In this document: piece by piece, positions 6,262 to 15,401 of the stretch | Numbering within the stretch: position 1 is the stretch's first letter | How the letters are laid out: each line of letters starts with the position of its first letter | Source of the DNA: a bacterium | Lineage (GTDB): Bacteria; Vulcanimicrobiota; Xenobia; Xenobiales; JADMJV01 | DNA: 37,618 nt | NCBI GenBank assembly: GCA_030149525.1 | Contig: JASBRJ010000341.1 | Span: forward strand, 1-37,618 | Direction: 5' to 3' | Made by a program: the position numbers and the translations under genes | The notes under the pieces: generated by a model | What the model was told of the DNA's origin: nothing | Databases searched by the model: none | Seen by the model: only the letters and a program-made list of their open reading frames with translations

Positions 6262-8247
6262 TCAAATCTGACTCAAAAAATCTTCGAAGTCCGGGGGGAC
6301 AGGCACTCCGAGCTCTTCTTCGTAGGCCTCCCGAGCCGACTGGAAAAGCTTGACCCCAGCCGCTCTTTCTCCCAAAGCGCCGTGGGCTTCGAAACAGCTC
6401 CGGTAGGCGTCGTCGTTCAAAGGATCCAGGCGAAGAATTTCTTGCCAACACGACAGCGCTTGTCGCCATTTTTTACGGCTCTGAAAATAATGCCCAAGCT
6501 GACTCAAACAGTCTAACTGAAGTGAAACAGCCTTTTCTCGAAAAAGAAAGGTCCATTCCTGATAGTCCCCTTCGAGAAAATCCCCTCGGAACAGTCTTCT
6601 GGCGTCCTGCAGAAGCTGCAACGCCTGCCTCGGCGTCTGATCGGCTAGAGCCGCTCGCCCCTCTTTGATTTTGCGGGTGACAAGACACAGGTCTGTTTCT
6701 ACCAGAGAGCCGAGGGTATATCCGTCTTTCACTCGACGAACAATGTCACCACCCTCCACCGGTTCCCGCCTCAGACAACGGCGGATTTGAGAGATACTAT
6801 TGTGAAGGGAATGCCGGGCCCGCTCTCCACCCTGAGGCCAAAATTGATCGAGGAGTTCCTCCTCGGTCACCACCCTGGGGAAATTGGCCGAGAGAAAAGA
6901 AAAGAGCAACCTGTCTTTTTTGCTCTTCCAAACGGCGTCCTTCAGAAGCTCCCCCTGAAAGCTCACCTGCAACGGCCCCAGTAGACCTATCCTATAGGGT
7001 TTCTCCAGAACGACGGTAACAGCGCCTGGACGCTCTCCTAAGAGTCTCGACGACTCTTGAGGATAACGTCGCTGGCTCTCCCAAAAGTAGGGGGAGTCTT
7101 TCCAGGCTGAGAGCGCCTCGTCCACGCCTGCTGCAGCCAGAAGAAGATCGCAGCAGGCGATCTCCTCGTGCTCCTCCCACTGGGCAAAGACTCGGCGCGC
7201 CTCCTTGAGCTCTTCTTCCGGGCGCCGGCTCACTCGAGCCAGGAGAAGGCTGAGTCTGGCCCCAAGCAGGCCGAGCTCATGCTCTACGATCAGACTTCGC
7301 AACTTCTCCCCGCGACTCACGACCTCCGCCTCACGACCAAGCTCCAACAGCAGTTGCAACTCCTCCAGCCGAACCTCCGCCTCCAGTTCGGGATAACAGT
7401 CGGGTTGGTCGAGAACCTCCCTGTAAAGAGTTTGAGCCGAGTCAAAGCGGCCCACGAGCCGATGCTTTTGAGCCAATCGAAAGAGATTTTCCACCCCGAC
7501 CCAGGAGTTGATCCAGAACGGAGGGTTTGAATGTCCGTCGTTGCTATGGGAAGAGTCTCGACAGGCTCGCCAAACCAAGCGGGCTTCAGGGGAAAGCTTG
7601 TCGTCCCCTATCTCCTCCGCCCGTTGAGCCTGGTTCACCAGCAGTGCCAACCGACTCAAGCCCGCCGTGTCGGCCAACACCGTCGGCTCCACATCGTAAA
7701 CGAGAGAAGCTAGGTAAACCTGTCTCACCCGAGGCGGTGAGAACCCCACCGAGGACGCCTGAGCAGCAGCAGAAGCCGCCCGATCCTTCACTAAGGAGGG
7801 GCACTTCAAAACAGTGCTCAGGATAGACAAGAGATTGTCTTGCGTAGAAAAGAGGGAGGCGTCCCCAGGCCGCTCCAGCTGCCTCAGGCGCAACGCTCGC
7901 TGAAGACTCGCAAGAAAAGTGGGTCCGTCAAACGGTTTAAGGAGATAATCGTCCACCCGCAGCTTGAGAGCTCGAATTGGAGCATCAGGGCTGGCGTAAC
8001 CCGTTATGACGATGTAACGAGCCGCCGGTTGCAGCTTCTTCAACTCGCTGATCGCTTGAATCCCGTCGATGCCCGGCATCCTTACATCACAGACGACCAG
8101 ATCGAAAGATTGTGATTGAGCCCGGGCGATCGCCTCCTCACCGGACTGGGCGGTGACAGTCCAATAGCCGTTCTCGGAGGCTTCCAGTTGCAGGCTGGAA
8201 AGGACCAACTCGTCGTCGTCGACGATGAGGAGTTTAGGGCGTCTCAT
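6262..8247 (-). CDS. Response regulator with winged-helix and BTAD (SARP-like) output
   Basis: This encodes 661 residues. An N-terminal receiver (1-120) has the acidic pocket 'VDDDE', the phospho-acceptor D54 ('VCDVRMPG'), T82 and K104 ('LLKPFD'). A helical, TPR-like middle (about 150-400) follows. The C-terminus holds an OmpR-type winged helix (about 415-500: 'LLGPLQVSF', 'VVTEEELLDQFWP', 'SLHNSISQIRRCLR', 'DGYTL') and a bacterial transcriptional activator domain of TPR helices (about 505-655). The last two are the arrangement of SARP activators, which are seldom joined to a receiver. It should be a phosphorylation-controlled DNA-binding regulator. Its ATG overlaps the last 14 bases of the histidine kinase gene, so the pair is translationally coupled and the kinase is the likely phosphodonor. 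Confidence 0.88.
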   Translation of the reverse strand: MRRPKLLIVDDDELVLSSLQLEASENGYWTVTAQSGEEAIARAQSQSFDLVVCDVRMPGIDGIQAISELKKLQPAARYIVITGYASPDAPIRALKLRVDDYLLKPFDGPTFLASLQRALRLRQLERPGDASLFSTQDNLLSILSTVLKCPSLVKDRAASAAAQASSVGFSPPRVRQVYLASLVYDVEPTVLADTAGLSRLALLVNQAQRAEEIGDDKLSPEARLVWRACRDSSHSNDGHSNPPFWINSWVGVENLFRLAQKHRLVGRFDSAQTLYREVLDQPDCYPELEAEVRLEELQLLLELGREAEVVSRGEKLRSLIVEHELGLLGARLSLLLARVSRRPEEELKEARRVFAQWEEHEEIACCDLLLAAAGVDEALSAWKDSPYFWESQRRYPQESSRLLGERPGAVTVVLEKPYRIGLLGPLQVSFQGELLKDAVWKSKKDRLLFSFLSANFPRVVTEEELLDQFWPQGGERARHSLHNSISQIRRCLRREPVEGGDIVRRVKDGYTLGSLVETDLCLVTRKIKEGRAALADQTPRQALQLLQDARRLFRGDFLEGDYQEWTFLFREKAVSLQLDCLSQLGHYFQSRKKWRQALSCWQEILRLDPLNDDAYRSCFEAHGALGERAAGVKLFQSAREAYEEELGVPVPPDFEDFLSQI

Positions 8248-9463
8248 GAAACGTCATGGAAAAGGTCGTCCCCTCGCCTGGACTGGTTCTGACCTTCACC
8301 TCAACTTCATGTTGCTGAAGAATCTTGAAACTCACGGAAAGACCGAGCCCCGTTCCCCGGCCCACCGGTTTCGTGGTGTAAAACGGTTCGAAAATACGCT
8401 CTTTAACCTCTTCGGTCATGCCGATACCGTTGTCGGTGATCTCCAAAGTGTGCGCCTGTAAAGACACTTGAATCCGTGGTTTGTCAACACCCTCAATCGC
8501 ATGCAAGGCGTTGGAAAGCAGATTCAAAATGACCTGACTCAGGTTCGCCGCCTCCCCCTCTACCTGCAACGGCTCAAGTTGGGTCACAACTTCAACGTCG
8601 CGGAGTTGGTAGGACATCAATTCCAGAGTCTGCTCCACAACTTCATCCAGTTGCACAACACCTCTTCGCGCCCGACTGGGGTGAGTGAAATTGAGCAGCC
8701 TCTCGATAATACCTCGACAGCGCTGCACCGCTTTCTCCATGAGAACGAGACGCTTCGTCACTTTCTCGTCGGACACTCGTCGGCCCACCGCGTCGAGATT
8801 CAAAGCCAGAGCGCACAAAGGATTGTTCACCTCATGGGCGATACCGGCCGCCAGTTCTCCCACTGCGGCTAACTTTGAAGCGTTGAGAAGCTCTGCTTGA
8901 GTCTGGCTCAGTTCGTCTCTGGCTTGAGCTAAGGCTTTCTCGTACATCTGTTCCCGCTCAGCGTGAAGGGCGGCGTTCTCCAAGGCCCCTGCAGCTTGCC
9001 CGGCCAAAGCCTCTATCAAGACCTGCTGCTTCTCCCGAAAAACCCCGTCTCGGATTCTGTTATCCAGGTAAATCACCCGACGAGCTTTCCCTTGCCAACT
9101 CAAGGGCGTACACAAAATCGAACGGACTCCACTCACCACAACACTTGGTGCGGCGTAGAAACGGTTATCTCTCACCGCATCGAGGGAGAGAACAGTGGTC
9201 CCCGATTTGACTGCCTGCTTCACCACGGTCTGGCTACAAACATGCGAGTGGTTCTGCTCGTTCATCTCCGGATCGGTGATACTGATCTCAGGGACCCATT
9301 CCGAACCTTCCTTTTTCAGAATGTGAGCCGAACTCGCTCCCACAATTTTCGTGGCCTGTTCCAGAAGACGATGAAGAACCTCGTCGAGATCAAGTGTTGA
9401 ATTGAGGAGCCGACTGGCACTTATCAGCAAGTCCAAATGCTCTTTTTCCAGGTTGTCCGACAC
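8234..9463 (-). CDS. GAF-domain sensor histidine kinase
   Basis: This encodes 409 residues with no membrane segment, so it acts in the cytosol. A GAF domain covers about 10-165 ('LLNSTLDLDEVLHRLLEQA', 'ILCTPL', 'VIYLDN', 'ALAGQAAGALENAAL'), then a coiled coil and a HisKA dimerisation helix with H210 in 'AGIAHEVNNPL'. The ATPase domain has the N box (N314, N318), the G1 box 'DNGIGM' (344-349) and the G2 box 'GRGTGLGL' (368-375). All catalytic residues are present. The ligand of the GAF domain cannot be read from sequence. It overlaps the REC-BTAD regulator by 14 bases, its probable partner. It is divergent from the hybrid kinase at 9543, with a palindrome between the two starts. Confidence 0.93.
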   Translation of the reverse strand: MSDNLEKEHLDLLISASRLLNSTLDLDEVLHRLLEQATKIVGASSAHILKKEGSEWVPEISITDPEMNEQNHSHVCSQTVVKQAVKSGTTVLSLDAVRDNRFYAAPSVVVSGVRSILCTPLSWQGKARRVIYLDNRIRDGVFREKQQVLIEALAGQAAGALENAALHAEREQMYEKALAQARDELSQTQAELLNASKLAAVGELAAGIAHEVNNPLCALALNLDAVGRRVSDEKVTKRLVLMEKAVQRCRGIIERLLNFTHPSRARRGVVQLDEVVEQTLELMSYQLRDVEVVTQLEPLQVEGEAANLSQVILNLLSNALHAIEGVDKPRIQVSLQAHTLEITDNGIGMTEEVKERIFEPFYTTKPVGRGTGLGLSVSFKILQQHEVEVKVRTSPGEGTTFSMTFHETP

Positions 9464-9478
9464 TCTTTAGTTCTTTGC

Positions 9479-9521
9479 CCTGCGGGAGAAAGTACCTTGA
9501 GAGAAGGCTCCCTCCCGCAGG
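9479..9521. promoter_or_regulatory. Perfect 10-bp palindrome between divergent kinase genes
   Basis: CCTGCGGGAG at 9479-9488 and CTCCCGCAGG at 9512-9521 are perfect inverted copies separated by 23 bases. The centre lies almost midway between the two divergent start codons (9463 minus, 9543 plus). It has no T run and does not follow a gene end, so a dimeric-regulator operator or a structured 5' leader is more likely than a terminator. Confidence 0.5.
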
Positions 9522-9542
9522 CAGGCGAAAACCTTTAGGATA

Positions 9543-12500
9543 ATGGGTCGCCCTCGGGGAATAGTGTGTTGCCTTCTATGGCTGGCTTTGCTATTCGTCG
9601 GCCTTATTCCGGGAGCCGCCCAGGAGGGAAAGCTCGGCGACGACACCTCCGTCACCCTGACGGAGAAAGAGAGAGCCTGGCTCAAAGCCCACCCGACCAT
9701 TCGCCTCTCCGGTGACCCCCACTGGCTCCCGTTCGAAACCTTCACCCCTGAAGGCGAGTATCACGGCATCGTTCCCGACTATCTTCAGTTGATTGAGAAG
9801 TACTCCGGAATAGAATTTAAGGTGGTTCCCAACCAAAAGTGGGCCGACACCATTCGCATGGCGAAGGCTCGCGAACTCGATGTCATCTCTGCCATGGAGA
9901 GTGAGGAGCGCAAAGAATATCTGTCCTTCACTCACAACTACTTCGAAGTCCCCATCGTCATCGTCACCCGAAAAAGTCACGAAGATATTGAAAGCCCTGC
10001 CGATCTGCAGGGGCAGCGCATCGCCATAGCCAGCGGCTACGGTTTCACCGAAGAATTGAAAGCCCAATATCCGGATCTTGATTATCGAGAGGTCGAAACG
10101 GCCACGGAAGGCCTCCGAGGGGTATCCTTGGGCAAGTACGATGCCATCGTGGAGTCGTTTGCCACCAGTAACTACAAAATGGTTGAGCTTGGACTCAGCA
10201 ATCTCAAAATCAACGGCGACACCAATCTCCTCATGAGACTTGGACTGGCAGTTCGCAAAGACTGGCCGGAACTTGTGAGTATTCTGAATAAGACCATGGA
10301 TGCCATCCCGGCTTCCGAACTCAACGCTATCAAGCAAAAGTGGCTGACCGCGCCTGATACGGAAAGCCGAGACTCCAGCCTCTCCCTTTCCGTCGACGAG
10401 AAAGCGTGGATCGAAAAGCATCCCATCGTCAAGGTGGGCGTGGATCCTGTCTTTGCTCCTCTAGAATTCCAAGATCAGAAGGGTCATCACAAAGGCATCT
10501 CGGCCGATTTTCTGGCCCTCATTTCCAACAGGACGGGCATCAAGTTTCAACCCTCGAAAAATCTCAGCTGGACCCAGATCCAGACCGGGGTACGAGAACG
10601 AAATCTGGATATGTTCAGCGCGGTAACACGCACCGCAGAACGAGAGCAGTACGCTCTCTACACCCAGCCCTACATCAATCTGCCTCTCATGATCTTCGCG
10701 CGCGAGGAGCAGCCTTATCTGACCGATATGAGTGAATTGAACTACGGGAAGACAGCTATCGTAAAAGGTTATGCGGTCATTCCCATGGTGGAGGAAGATT
10801 ACCCGGAAATTGAGATCGTCCAGGTCGACGACGTGCAATCGGCCCTTCAAGCGCTGGCCTCCGGTCAGGTCGATTACTACATAGACTCTTTGCTGACCAC
10901 CTCTCATCACATTCAGGAATTGGGTTACGCCAACGTCAAAGTTGCAGGGGAAACTCCTTATCGTTTTCCCATGTCTATGGCGGTGAGAAGCGACTGGCCG
11001 GAACTTCGAAGCATCCTGGACAAGGCGCTGGAGTCTATCACCGAAGAGGAGCGCCGGGAGATTTTCGCTCGTTGGCGTTCCGTGAAAGTCGAATACGGCT
11101 TCGATTACTCCTTAGTTTGGAAACTGGGAATTCCCACAGGTTTTCTTCTTCTAGCCTTCTTCTACTGGAACCGCCGTCTGGACAGCGCCGTACGATCTCG
11201 AACTTCGGAGCTTAGCAAGATCTCAGAGAGGATGGCACTGGCCACCCAGTCGGCCCACATCGGAATCTGGGATTGGGAGCTAGAAAGCGATAAACTCGAG
11301 TGGGACGATAAGATGTACGAACTCTACGGAGTGAGTCGCGAGGATTACCCCGACGCCCGAAAAGCTTGGAACAAGTGCGTCCACCCCGACGACCGGGCCA
11401 GAGCCGAGCGAGAATTGGAAAGAATCCGCGAGGGTCGAATAGGCCTGGGGTCGGAATATCGAGTCATTCATCCCGACAATACGGTTCACTACTTGGAGGC
11501 CTACGCGGCCTTGCATCGCGACCGCAACGGAAAGCCCGAGCGAATCATCGGAATCAACTGGGACATCAGTGCCAGAAAGCGAGCCGAGCTAGACCTTAGA
11601 AACCACCTGGACGGTCTGGAGGGACTCATCGAGACCCGCACAGAGGAGCTTCAGGTAGCTCTGGAGCGAGCTGAGGCGGGAACCAGAGCCAAGAGTGATT
11701 TCTTGGCCAATATGAGCCATGAAATCCGCACCCCGATGAACGCCATTATCGGCCTCAATCACCTGCTGATGAAGTCGGACGAACTGTCCTCCAAAGATGC
11801 CGACTATGCCAAAAAAATCGGTCGAGCCGCCCACAATCTTCTCCGGATCGTGAACGATATTCTGGACTTCTCAAAGATTGAAGCCGGGAAACTCGACATA
11901 GAATCCACCAATTTTGATCTCTCGGAGGTCTTTATCAACCTTGCAAATGTGGTGGGGCTGAGGGCTCACAATAAAGGCCTCGAACTCATCTTTGCCACGA
12001 ACAGCGACGTTCCCACCCAACTGGTAGGGGACCCCCTGCGGTTGGGACAGGTTCTGCTCAATCTTTGTAGCAACGCCGTCAAATTTAGCGACGAGGGAGA
12101 TATCGTGGTGGAGACCACGGTGCTCGAAAAAACGGCCAAAGGGACGCATCTGAGGTTTGCTGTGAAGGACACCGGTCCGGGCCTTTCCCCCGAGATGCGC
12201 GACGGGCTGTTCCAAGCTTTCACCCAGGCCGATGCCTCCACGACTCGCAAGCACGGAGGGACGGGGCTGGGCCTGACCATCAGCAAGAAACTGGTGGAAA
12301 TGATGGGCGGCACCATCGGGGTGGACAGTGAACTCGGCCAGGGAAGCACTTTTTGGTTCAGCCTGTGGTTCGAGACTGCCGAGTCGGCCACCCCTCGTGA
12401 CTTGAAACCGCCGAAGGAACTTCAGGGCCTCAAGATTCTCGTGGTCAACGACAACGAGATTGCGCGCCGGCTTATGTGTGAGTCCATCAAGCGGTTCGGC

Positions 12501-13928
12501 TTCGAAGTGGGTGAAGCGTCCAGTGCGGCTGAAAGCTTTCACATCCTGCAACAGACTCTGGAGTCGAACAACAGGAACTATGATCTGATCATCCTTGACT
12601 GGCGAATGCCCGAGGTGGACGGCGTCCAAGCCGCCGCCCAATTGAGAGAGCTTCCGGGGCTGGAAAACCTGCCGCGCATTCTAGGCGTTACCGCTTACGG
12701 TCGAGAGCAGGTCGAAACTCAGGCTGCCGGCCTTGGAATCGAAGGTTTCCTGGTTAAACCTTTCAGCCTATCGAGCCTTTTCGACAGTATTATGGATGTG
12801 TTCGGCAAAGCGGCCCCAAAAAGGGAAGACCCCAATCTCTTTTCCCTTCAATCTATCGAAGGATTGGAGGCCATTCGCGGGGCCCACATTTTGCTGGTCG
12901 AAGACAAAGAGGTCAACCAGGAGGTCGCCTGCGGTATTCTCGAGGGTGAGGGGTTTCGAGTGTGGACGGCCAACGACGGCCTCCAGGCCTTGGAGCGGGT
13001 CCGCAAGGATAGTCAAAACTTCGATCTCGTTCTGATGGACCTGCAGATGCCGGAAATGGACGGCTACACAGCCACCAAAGAGATTCGCAACCACCCTGAG
13101 TTCGACTGGCTTCCGATCCTTGCCATGACCGCCGATGCTCTGGAAGGAGTGGAAGAACGAGCCCTCAAGGCGGGGATGGACGGCTATGCCACCAAGCCTA
13201 TCGATCCACCGGCCCTCTTCTCTGAAATGGTCAAACGGATCGACCCCAAAAGAGTGGCCGCTCGAGGAGAGGCTCCCCTTCAACGGGAGGCAAAAGTCGA
13301 TTCGGACGGCATGCCGCAGCTTGCCGGTATCGACACACAACAAGGCTTGGCTCGCCTGCAAGGAAAGGTCTCGCTCTACCGAAGCGTGCTCAAGAAGTTT
13401 GCCACCCAACAAGCCGACATGGGACAACGGATTCTGGCCAGCGTCAATGAGGGCGATATTCAAGAGGCCAAGCGGCTCTCTCACACCCTCAAGGGGTTGG
13501 CCGGTAACATCAGCGCCACCCATCTTTTCGAAGCCACCTCCAAACTCGACGACGCCCTTAAAGCCGGTGATTGCCTTAACTCGGAGCTAGTGGAGAACGT
13601 CAATTTTGAGTTGCACCGTGTTCTGCAAGCTCTCGAGGTCTACTTCGCCTCCCCCGATCCGACTTACCTAAACGAGGTCAATCAGGTCGATGAGGATATC
13701 TTGTTACCGCTTCTTAACAACCTGGAGCAGTTGCTCAAGCAGGATGACACCAAGGCAACCGAGGTCTTGCACGAACTCCGTAGCAAACTCCCTCACGACC
13801 TTGAGACTTCCGAACTTTCCCCATTGGAGCAGGCCATCGAGGAATACGACTTCGACGAAGCTCTACAATGTCTGGAGAGATTTCGAGCGGAGCAAAGCCT
13901 GGTCGCGCTTTCGGAGGCAAAAACGTGA
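9543..13928 (+). CDS. BvgS/EvgS-like hybrid histidine kinase
   Basis: This encodes 1461 residues. In order: a signal peptide (1-27); two tandem periplasmic solute-binding domains of the SBP_bac_3 type (about 45-270 and 285-505, each opening 'HP.(I/V)(R/K)(L/V)..DP'); one transmembrane helix (about 523-541); a PAS domain (about 560-680); HisKA with H726 in 'MSHEIRTPMN'; an ATPase domain with an intact N box and 'GGTGLGL'; receiver 1 with D1019; receiver 2 with D1166; and an Hpt domain with H1314 in 'SHTLKGLAGN'. This is the full phosphorelay layout of BvgS and EvgS, which sense small molecules through Venus-flytrap domains. In receiver 1 the usual acidic pair reads 'VND', with Asn at the first acidic position. 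The stop overlaps the start of the diguanylate cyclase gene, the likely output. Confidence 0.95.
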   Translation: MGRPRGIVCCLLWLALLFVGLIPGAAQEGKLGDDTSVTLTEKERAWLKAHPTIRLSGDPHWLPFETFTPEGEYHGIVPDYLQLIEKYSGIEFKVVPNQKWADTIRMAKARELDVISAMESEERKEYLSFTHNYFEVPIVIVTRKSHEDIESPADLQGQRIAIASGYGFTEELKAQYPDLDYREVETATEGLRGVSLGKYDAIVESFATSNYKMVELGLSNLKINGDTNLLMRLGLAVRKDWPELVSILNKTMDAIPASELNAIKQKWLTAPDTESRDSSLSLSVDEKAWIEKHPIVKVGVDPVFAPLEFQDQKGHHKGISADFLALISNRTGIKFQPSKNLSWTQIQTGVRERNLDMFSAVTRTAEREQYALYTQPYINLPLMIFAREEQPYLTDMSELNYGKTAIVKGYAVIPMVEEDYPEIEIVQVDDVQSALQALASGQVDYYIDSLLTTSHHIQELGYANVKVAGETPYRFPMSMAVRSDWPELRSILDKALESITEEERREIFARWRSVKVEYGFDYSLVWKLGIPTGFLLLAFFYWNRRLDSAVRSRTSELSKISERMALATQSAHIGIWDWELESDKLEWDDKMYELYGVSREDYPDARKAWNKCVHPDDRARAERELERIREGRIGLGSEYRVIHPDNTVHYLEAYAALHRDRNGKPERIIGINWDISARKRAELDLRNHLDGLEGLIETRTEELQVALERAEAGTRAKSDFLANMSHEIRTPMNAIIGLNHLLMKSDELSSKDADYAKKIGRAAHNLLRIVNDILDFSKIEAGKLDIESTNFDLSEVFINLANVVGLRAHNKGLELIFATNSDVPTQLVGDPLRLGQVLLNLCSNAVKFSDEGDIVVETTVLEKTAKGTHLRFAVKDTGPGLSPEMRDGLFQAFTQADASTTRKHGGTGLGLTISKKLVEMMGGTIGVDSELGQGSTFWFSLWFETAESATPRDLKPPKELQGLKILVVNDNEIARRLMCESIKRFGFEVGEASSAAESFHILQQTLESNNRNYDLIILDWRMPEVDGVQAAAQLRELPGLENLPRILGVTAYGREQVETQAAGLGIEGFLVKPFSLSSLFDSIMDVFGKAAPKREDPNLFSLQSIEGLEAIRGAHILLVEDKEVNQEVACGILEGEGFRVWTANDGLQALERVRKDSQNFDLVLMDLQMPEMDGYTATKEIRNHPEFDWLPILAMTADALEGVEERALKAGMDGYATKPIDPPALFSEMVKRIDPKRVAARGEAPLQREAKVDSDGMPQLAGIDTQQGLARLQGKVSLYRSVLKKFATQQADMGQRILASVNEGDIQEAKRLSHTLKGLAGNISATHLFEATSKLDDALKAGDCLNSELVENVNFELHRVLQALEVYFASPDPTYLNEVNQVDEDILLPLLNNLEQLLKQDDTKATEVLHELRSKLPHDLETSELSPLEQAIEEYDFDEALQCLERFRAEQSLVALSEAKT
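13913..13917 (+). promoter_or_regulatory. Shine-Dalgarno deciding the GTG start of the GGDEF gene
   Basis: GGAGG lies 7 bases before the GTG at 13925, which overlaps the kinase stop (GTGA), and 13 bases before the ATG at 13931. The spacing favours the GTG and translational coupling. Confidence 0.65.
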
Positions 13929-14842
13929 ATATGGCTGCAGAACAGAAACAAGTCATATTAGTGGTGGACGACATGCCCGCCAACATTCAAATCTTAGCCA
14001 GCCTCCTCGGTGAGCGATATATCGTGAAAGCGGCTCGCAGCGGGGAGAAAGCGCTGGCTATTGCTCGCTCCGAAAATCCGCCCGACCTTATCCTTCTCGA
14101 TGTCGTTATGCCCGGGATGGACGGATACCAGGTGTGTCGACAACTCAAAAAAGAACCTGATACGGCCAATATTCCTATCATCTTCGTCACCTCATTGAGT
14201 GACGAAGAGGACGAAGAGAAGGGCCTCAAAATGGGGGCCGTCGACTATATCACCAAGCCTTTCCGAACCGCCATCGTTATGGCTCGGGTCGAAAATCATC
14301 TGAACCTCAAACGTTACCAGGATCTTCTGAAGCGGCAGTCGACTCTCGACGGACTCACCGGACTTCCCAACCGCCGCGCCTTCGACGAACTGATCGAGCA
14401 GGAATGGAGACGTGGGGCCCGGCTTAAGACCATGCTCAGTCTCATTATGCTCGACGTAGATCATTTTAAGCAGTTCAACGACCACTACGGCCACCTGGCC
14501 GGTGACGATTGCCTTCGCCAAGTCGGTCAAGAACTGGCGAGCGTCGGCCGTTCCATCGACTTCGTGGGTCGTTACGGAGGGGAAGAATTCGCCTGCATTC
14601 TTCCTCACACGGATCTGGAGGGAGCCGAAAAGGTTGCGGAGAGGCTGAAGAAAGCGATTATCGGCCTCGGAATCACCCACGAATATTCCAGTGCAGCTTC
14701 TCAAGTGACTATCAGCATGGGAGTGGCCACAGCCTTGCCCGTCAACGAAAGAGATCCTGAAGAGCTTATCGATGCCGCCGACAAGATGCTCTACGAAGCC
14801 AAGGGCAGCGGCCGCAACTGTGCTCGTAGCACTCGGCTCTGA
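13925..14842 (+). CDS. REC-GGDEF diguanylate cyclase (PleD/WspR-like)
   Basis: This encodes 305 residues from a GTG that overlaps the hybrid kinase stop by four bases. The receiver domain (about 8-130) has 'VVDDM', the acceptor D59 in 'LLDVVMPG' and K in 'ITKPF'. The GGDEF domain (about 145-300) has the active-site signature GGEEF at 218-222, metal-binding D in 'LDVDHFKQFND' and the inhibitory site R209-S-I-D212 exactly five residues before GGEEF. It should therefore make c-di-GMP from two GTP when phosphorylated and be product-inhibited. Position and overlap with the phosphorelay kinase make that kinase its likely activator. A PilZ receptor gene lies about 5 kb away. ATG 13931 is the alternative start. 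Confidence 0.95.
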   Translation: MNMAAEQKQVILVVDDMPANIQILASLLGERYIVKAARSGEKALAIARSENPPDLILLDVVMPGMDGYQVCRQLKKEPDTANIPIIFVTSLSDEEDEEKGLKMGAVDYITKPFRTAIVMARVENHLNLKRYQDLLKRQSTLDGLTGLPNRRAFDELIEQEWRRGARLKTMLSLIMLDVDHFKQFNDHYGHLAGDDCLRQVGQELASVGRSIDFVGRYGGEEFACILPHTDLEGAEKVAERLKKAIIGLGITHEYSSAASQVTISMGVATALPVNERDPEELIDAADKMLYEAKGSGRNCARSTRL

Positions 14843-15401
14843 GCAGCGAAGCCTTTACAAAAAGTTAACTTCAGCGCACCATTCTCAAAACAATCTTCGA
14901 GCAGCTCTCTTTACGCTTGACGGAAGCTATGTAAAGGTCCTCACTGCTATTTTAAACTCTATCCTACCCAAGAAATCGACTCTTGCCCAAGCCATTGTTG
15001 GTCCCGCCGTTCGGCCCGCAGTTCAAGGTTTTCTCAACCCCACTTGCGATCCCACCGACTCCTTCACTCCTTCCCAGGAGAAAGACCCGGTCATCGGCCT
15101 GGTGGCGAAAGGAGCCGGTGTCGCTGCAGGAACCGTAGCCGGCCTGGCCACGACCGCGGTGTGCGCCACTCAATACCCCATAGCGGCCATCTGCGTGGGA
15201 ACAGCCACCTGCGCTGCGGTGCTCAACAGTGATCAGGCCGATGATTTACCTGTGAGCAAACCCGTGGCGGCCTTGGGGGCCGGTATCTTGGCCGCCGCCT
15301 ATGCTCCGGCCGTGGCGGGTGCCGTGGTCGCCGTAGGCACGGAAGAACTGGTCACCGATCAGGTGGAGAAGTTCCTGAGCGGGAGGAAGAACAGGCCGTG
15401 A
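14820..15401 (+). CDS. Gly/Ala-rich hydrophobic protein of unknown function, start uncertain
   Basis: The frame is open from 14772 and ends with TGA at 15399-15401. Between the cyclase stop (14842) and about 15100 it holds no ATG, GTG or TTG, so the start is either inside the cyclase gene (GTG 14820 or ATG 14772), a rare codon such as ATT, or the internal GTG at 15102. None has a convincing Shine-Dalgarno. I give GTG 14820 (193 residues) as a coupled start. Two hydrophobic Gly/Ala segments are clear: 'VAKGAGVAAGTVAGLATTAV' with 'PIAAICVGTATCAAVL', and 'VAALGAGILAAAYAPAVAGAVVAVG'. The C-terminus is charged (VEKFLSGRKNRP). It resembles the other zipper proteins of the window. It overlaps the next gene by four bases (GTGA). 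Confidence 0.6.
   Translation: MLVALGSEQRSLYKKLTSAHHSQNNLRAALFTLDGSYVKVLTAILNSILPKKSTLAQAIVGPAVRPAVQGFLNPTCDPTDSFTPSQEKDPVIGLVAKGAGVAAGTVAGLATTAVCATQYPIAAICVGTATCAAVLNSDQADDLPVSKPVAALGAGILAAAYAPAVAGAVVAVGTEELVTDQVEKFLSGRKNRP

Noticed and set aside
11871-12641. 256-residue and neighbouring minus-strand frames inside the hybrid kinase
   Set aside because: They lie opposite conserved kinase and receiver domains and are not protein-like.
13868-13924. Upstream ATG for the cyclase gene
   Set aside because: It lies deep in the kinase gene; GGAGG and the GTG overlap at 13925 fit better.
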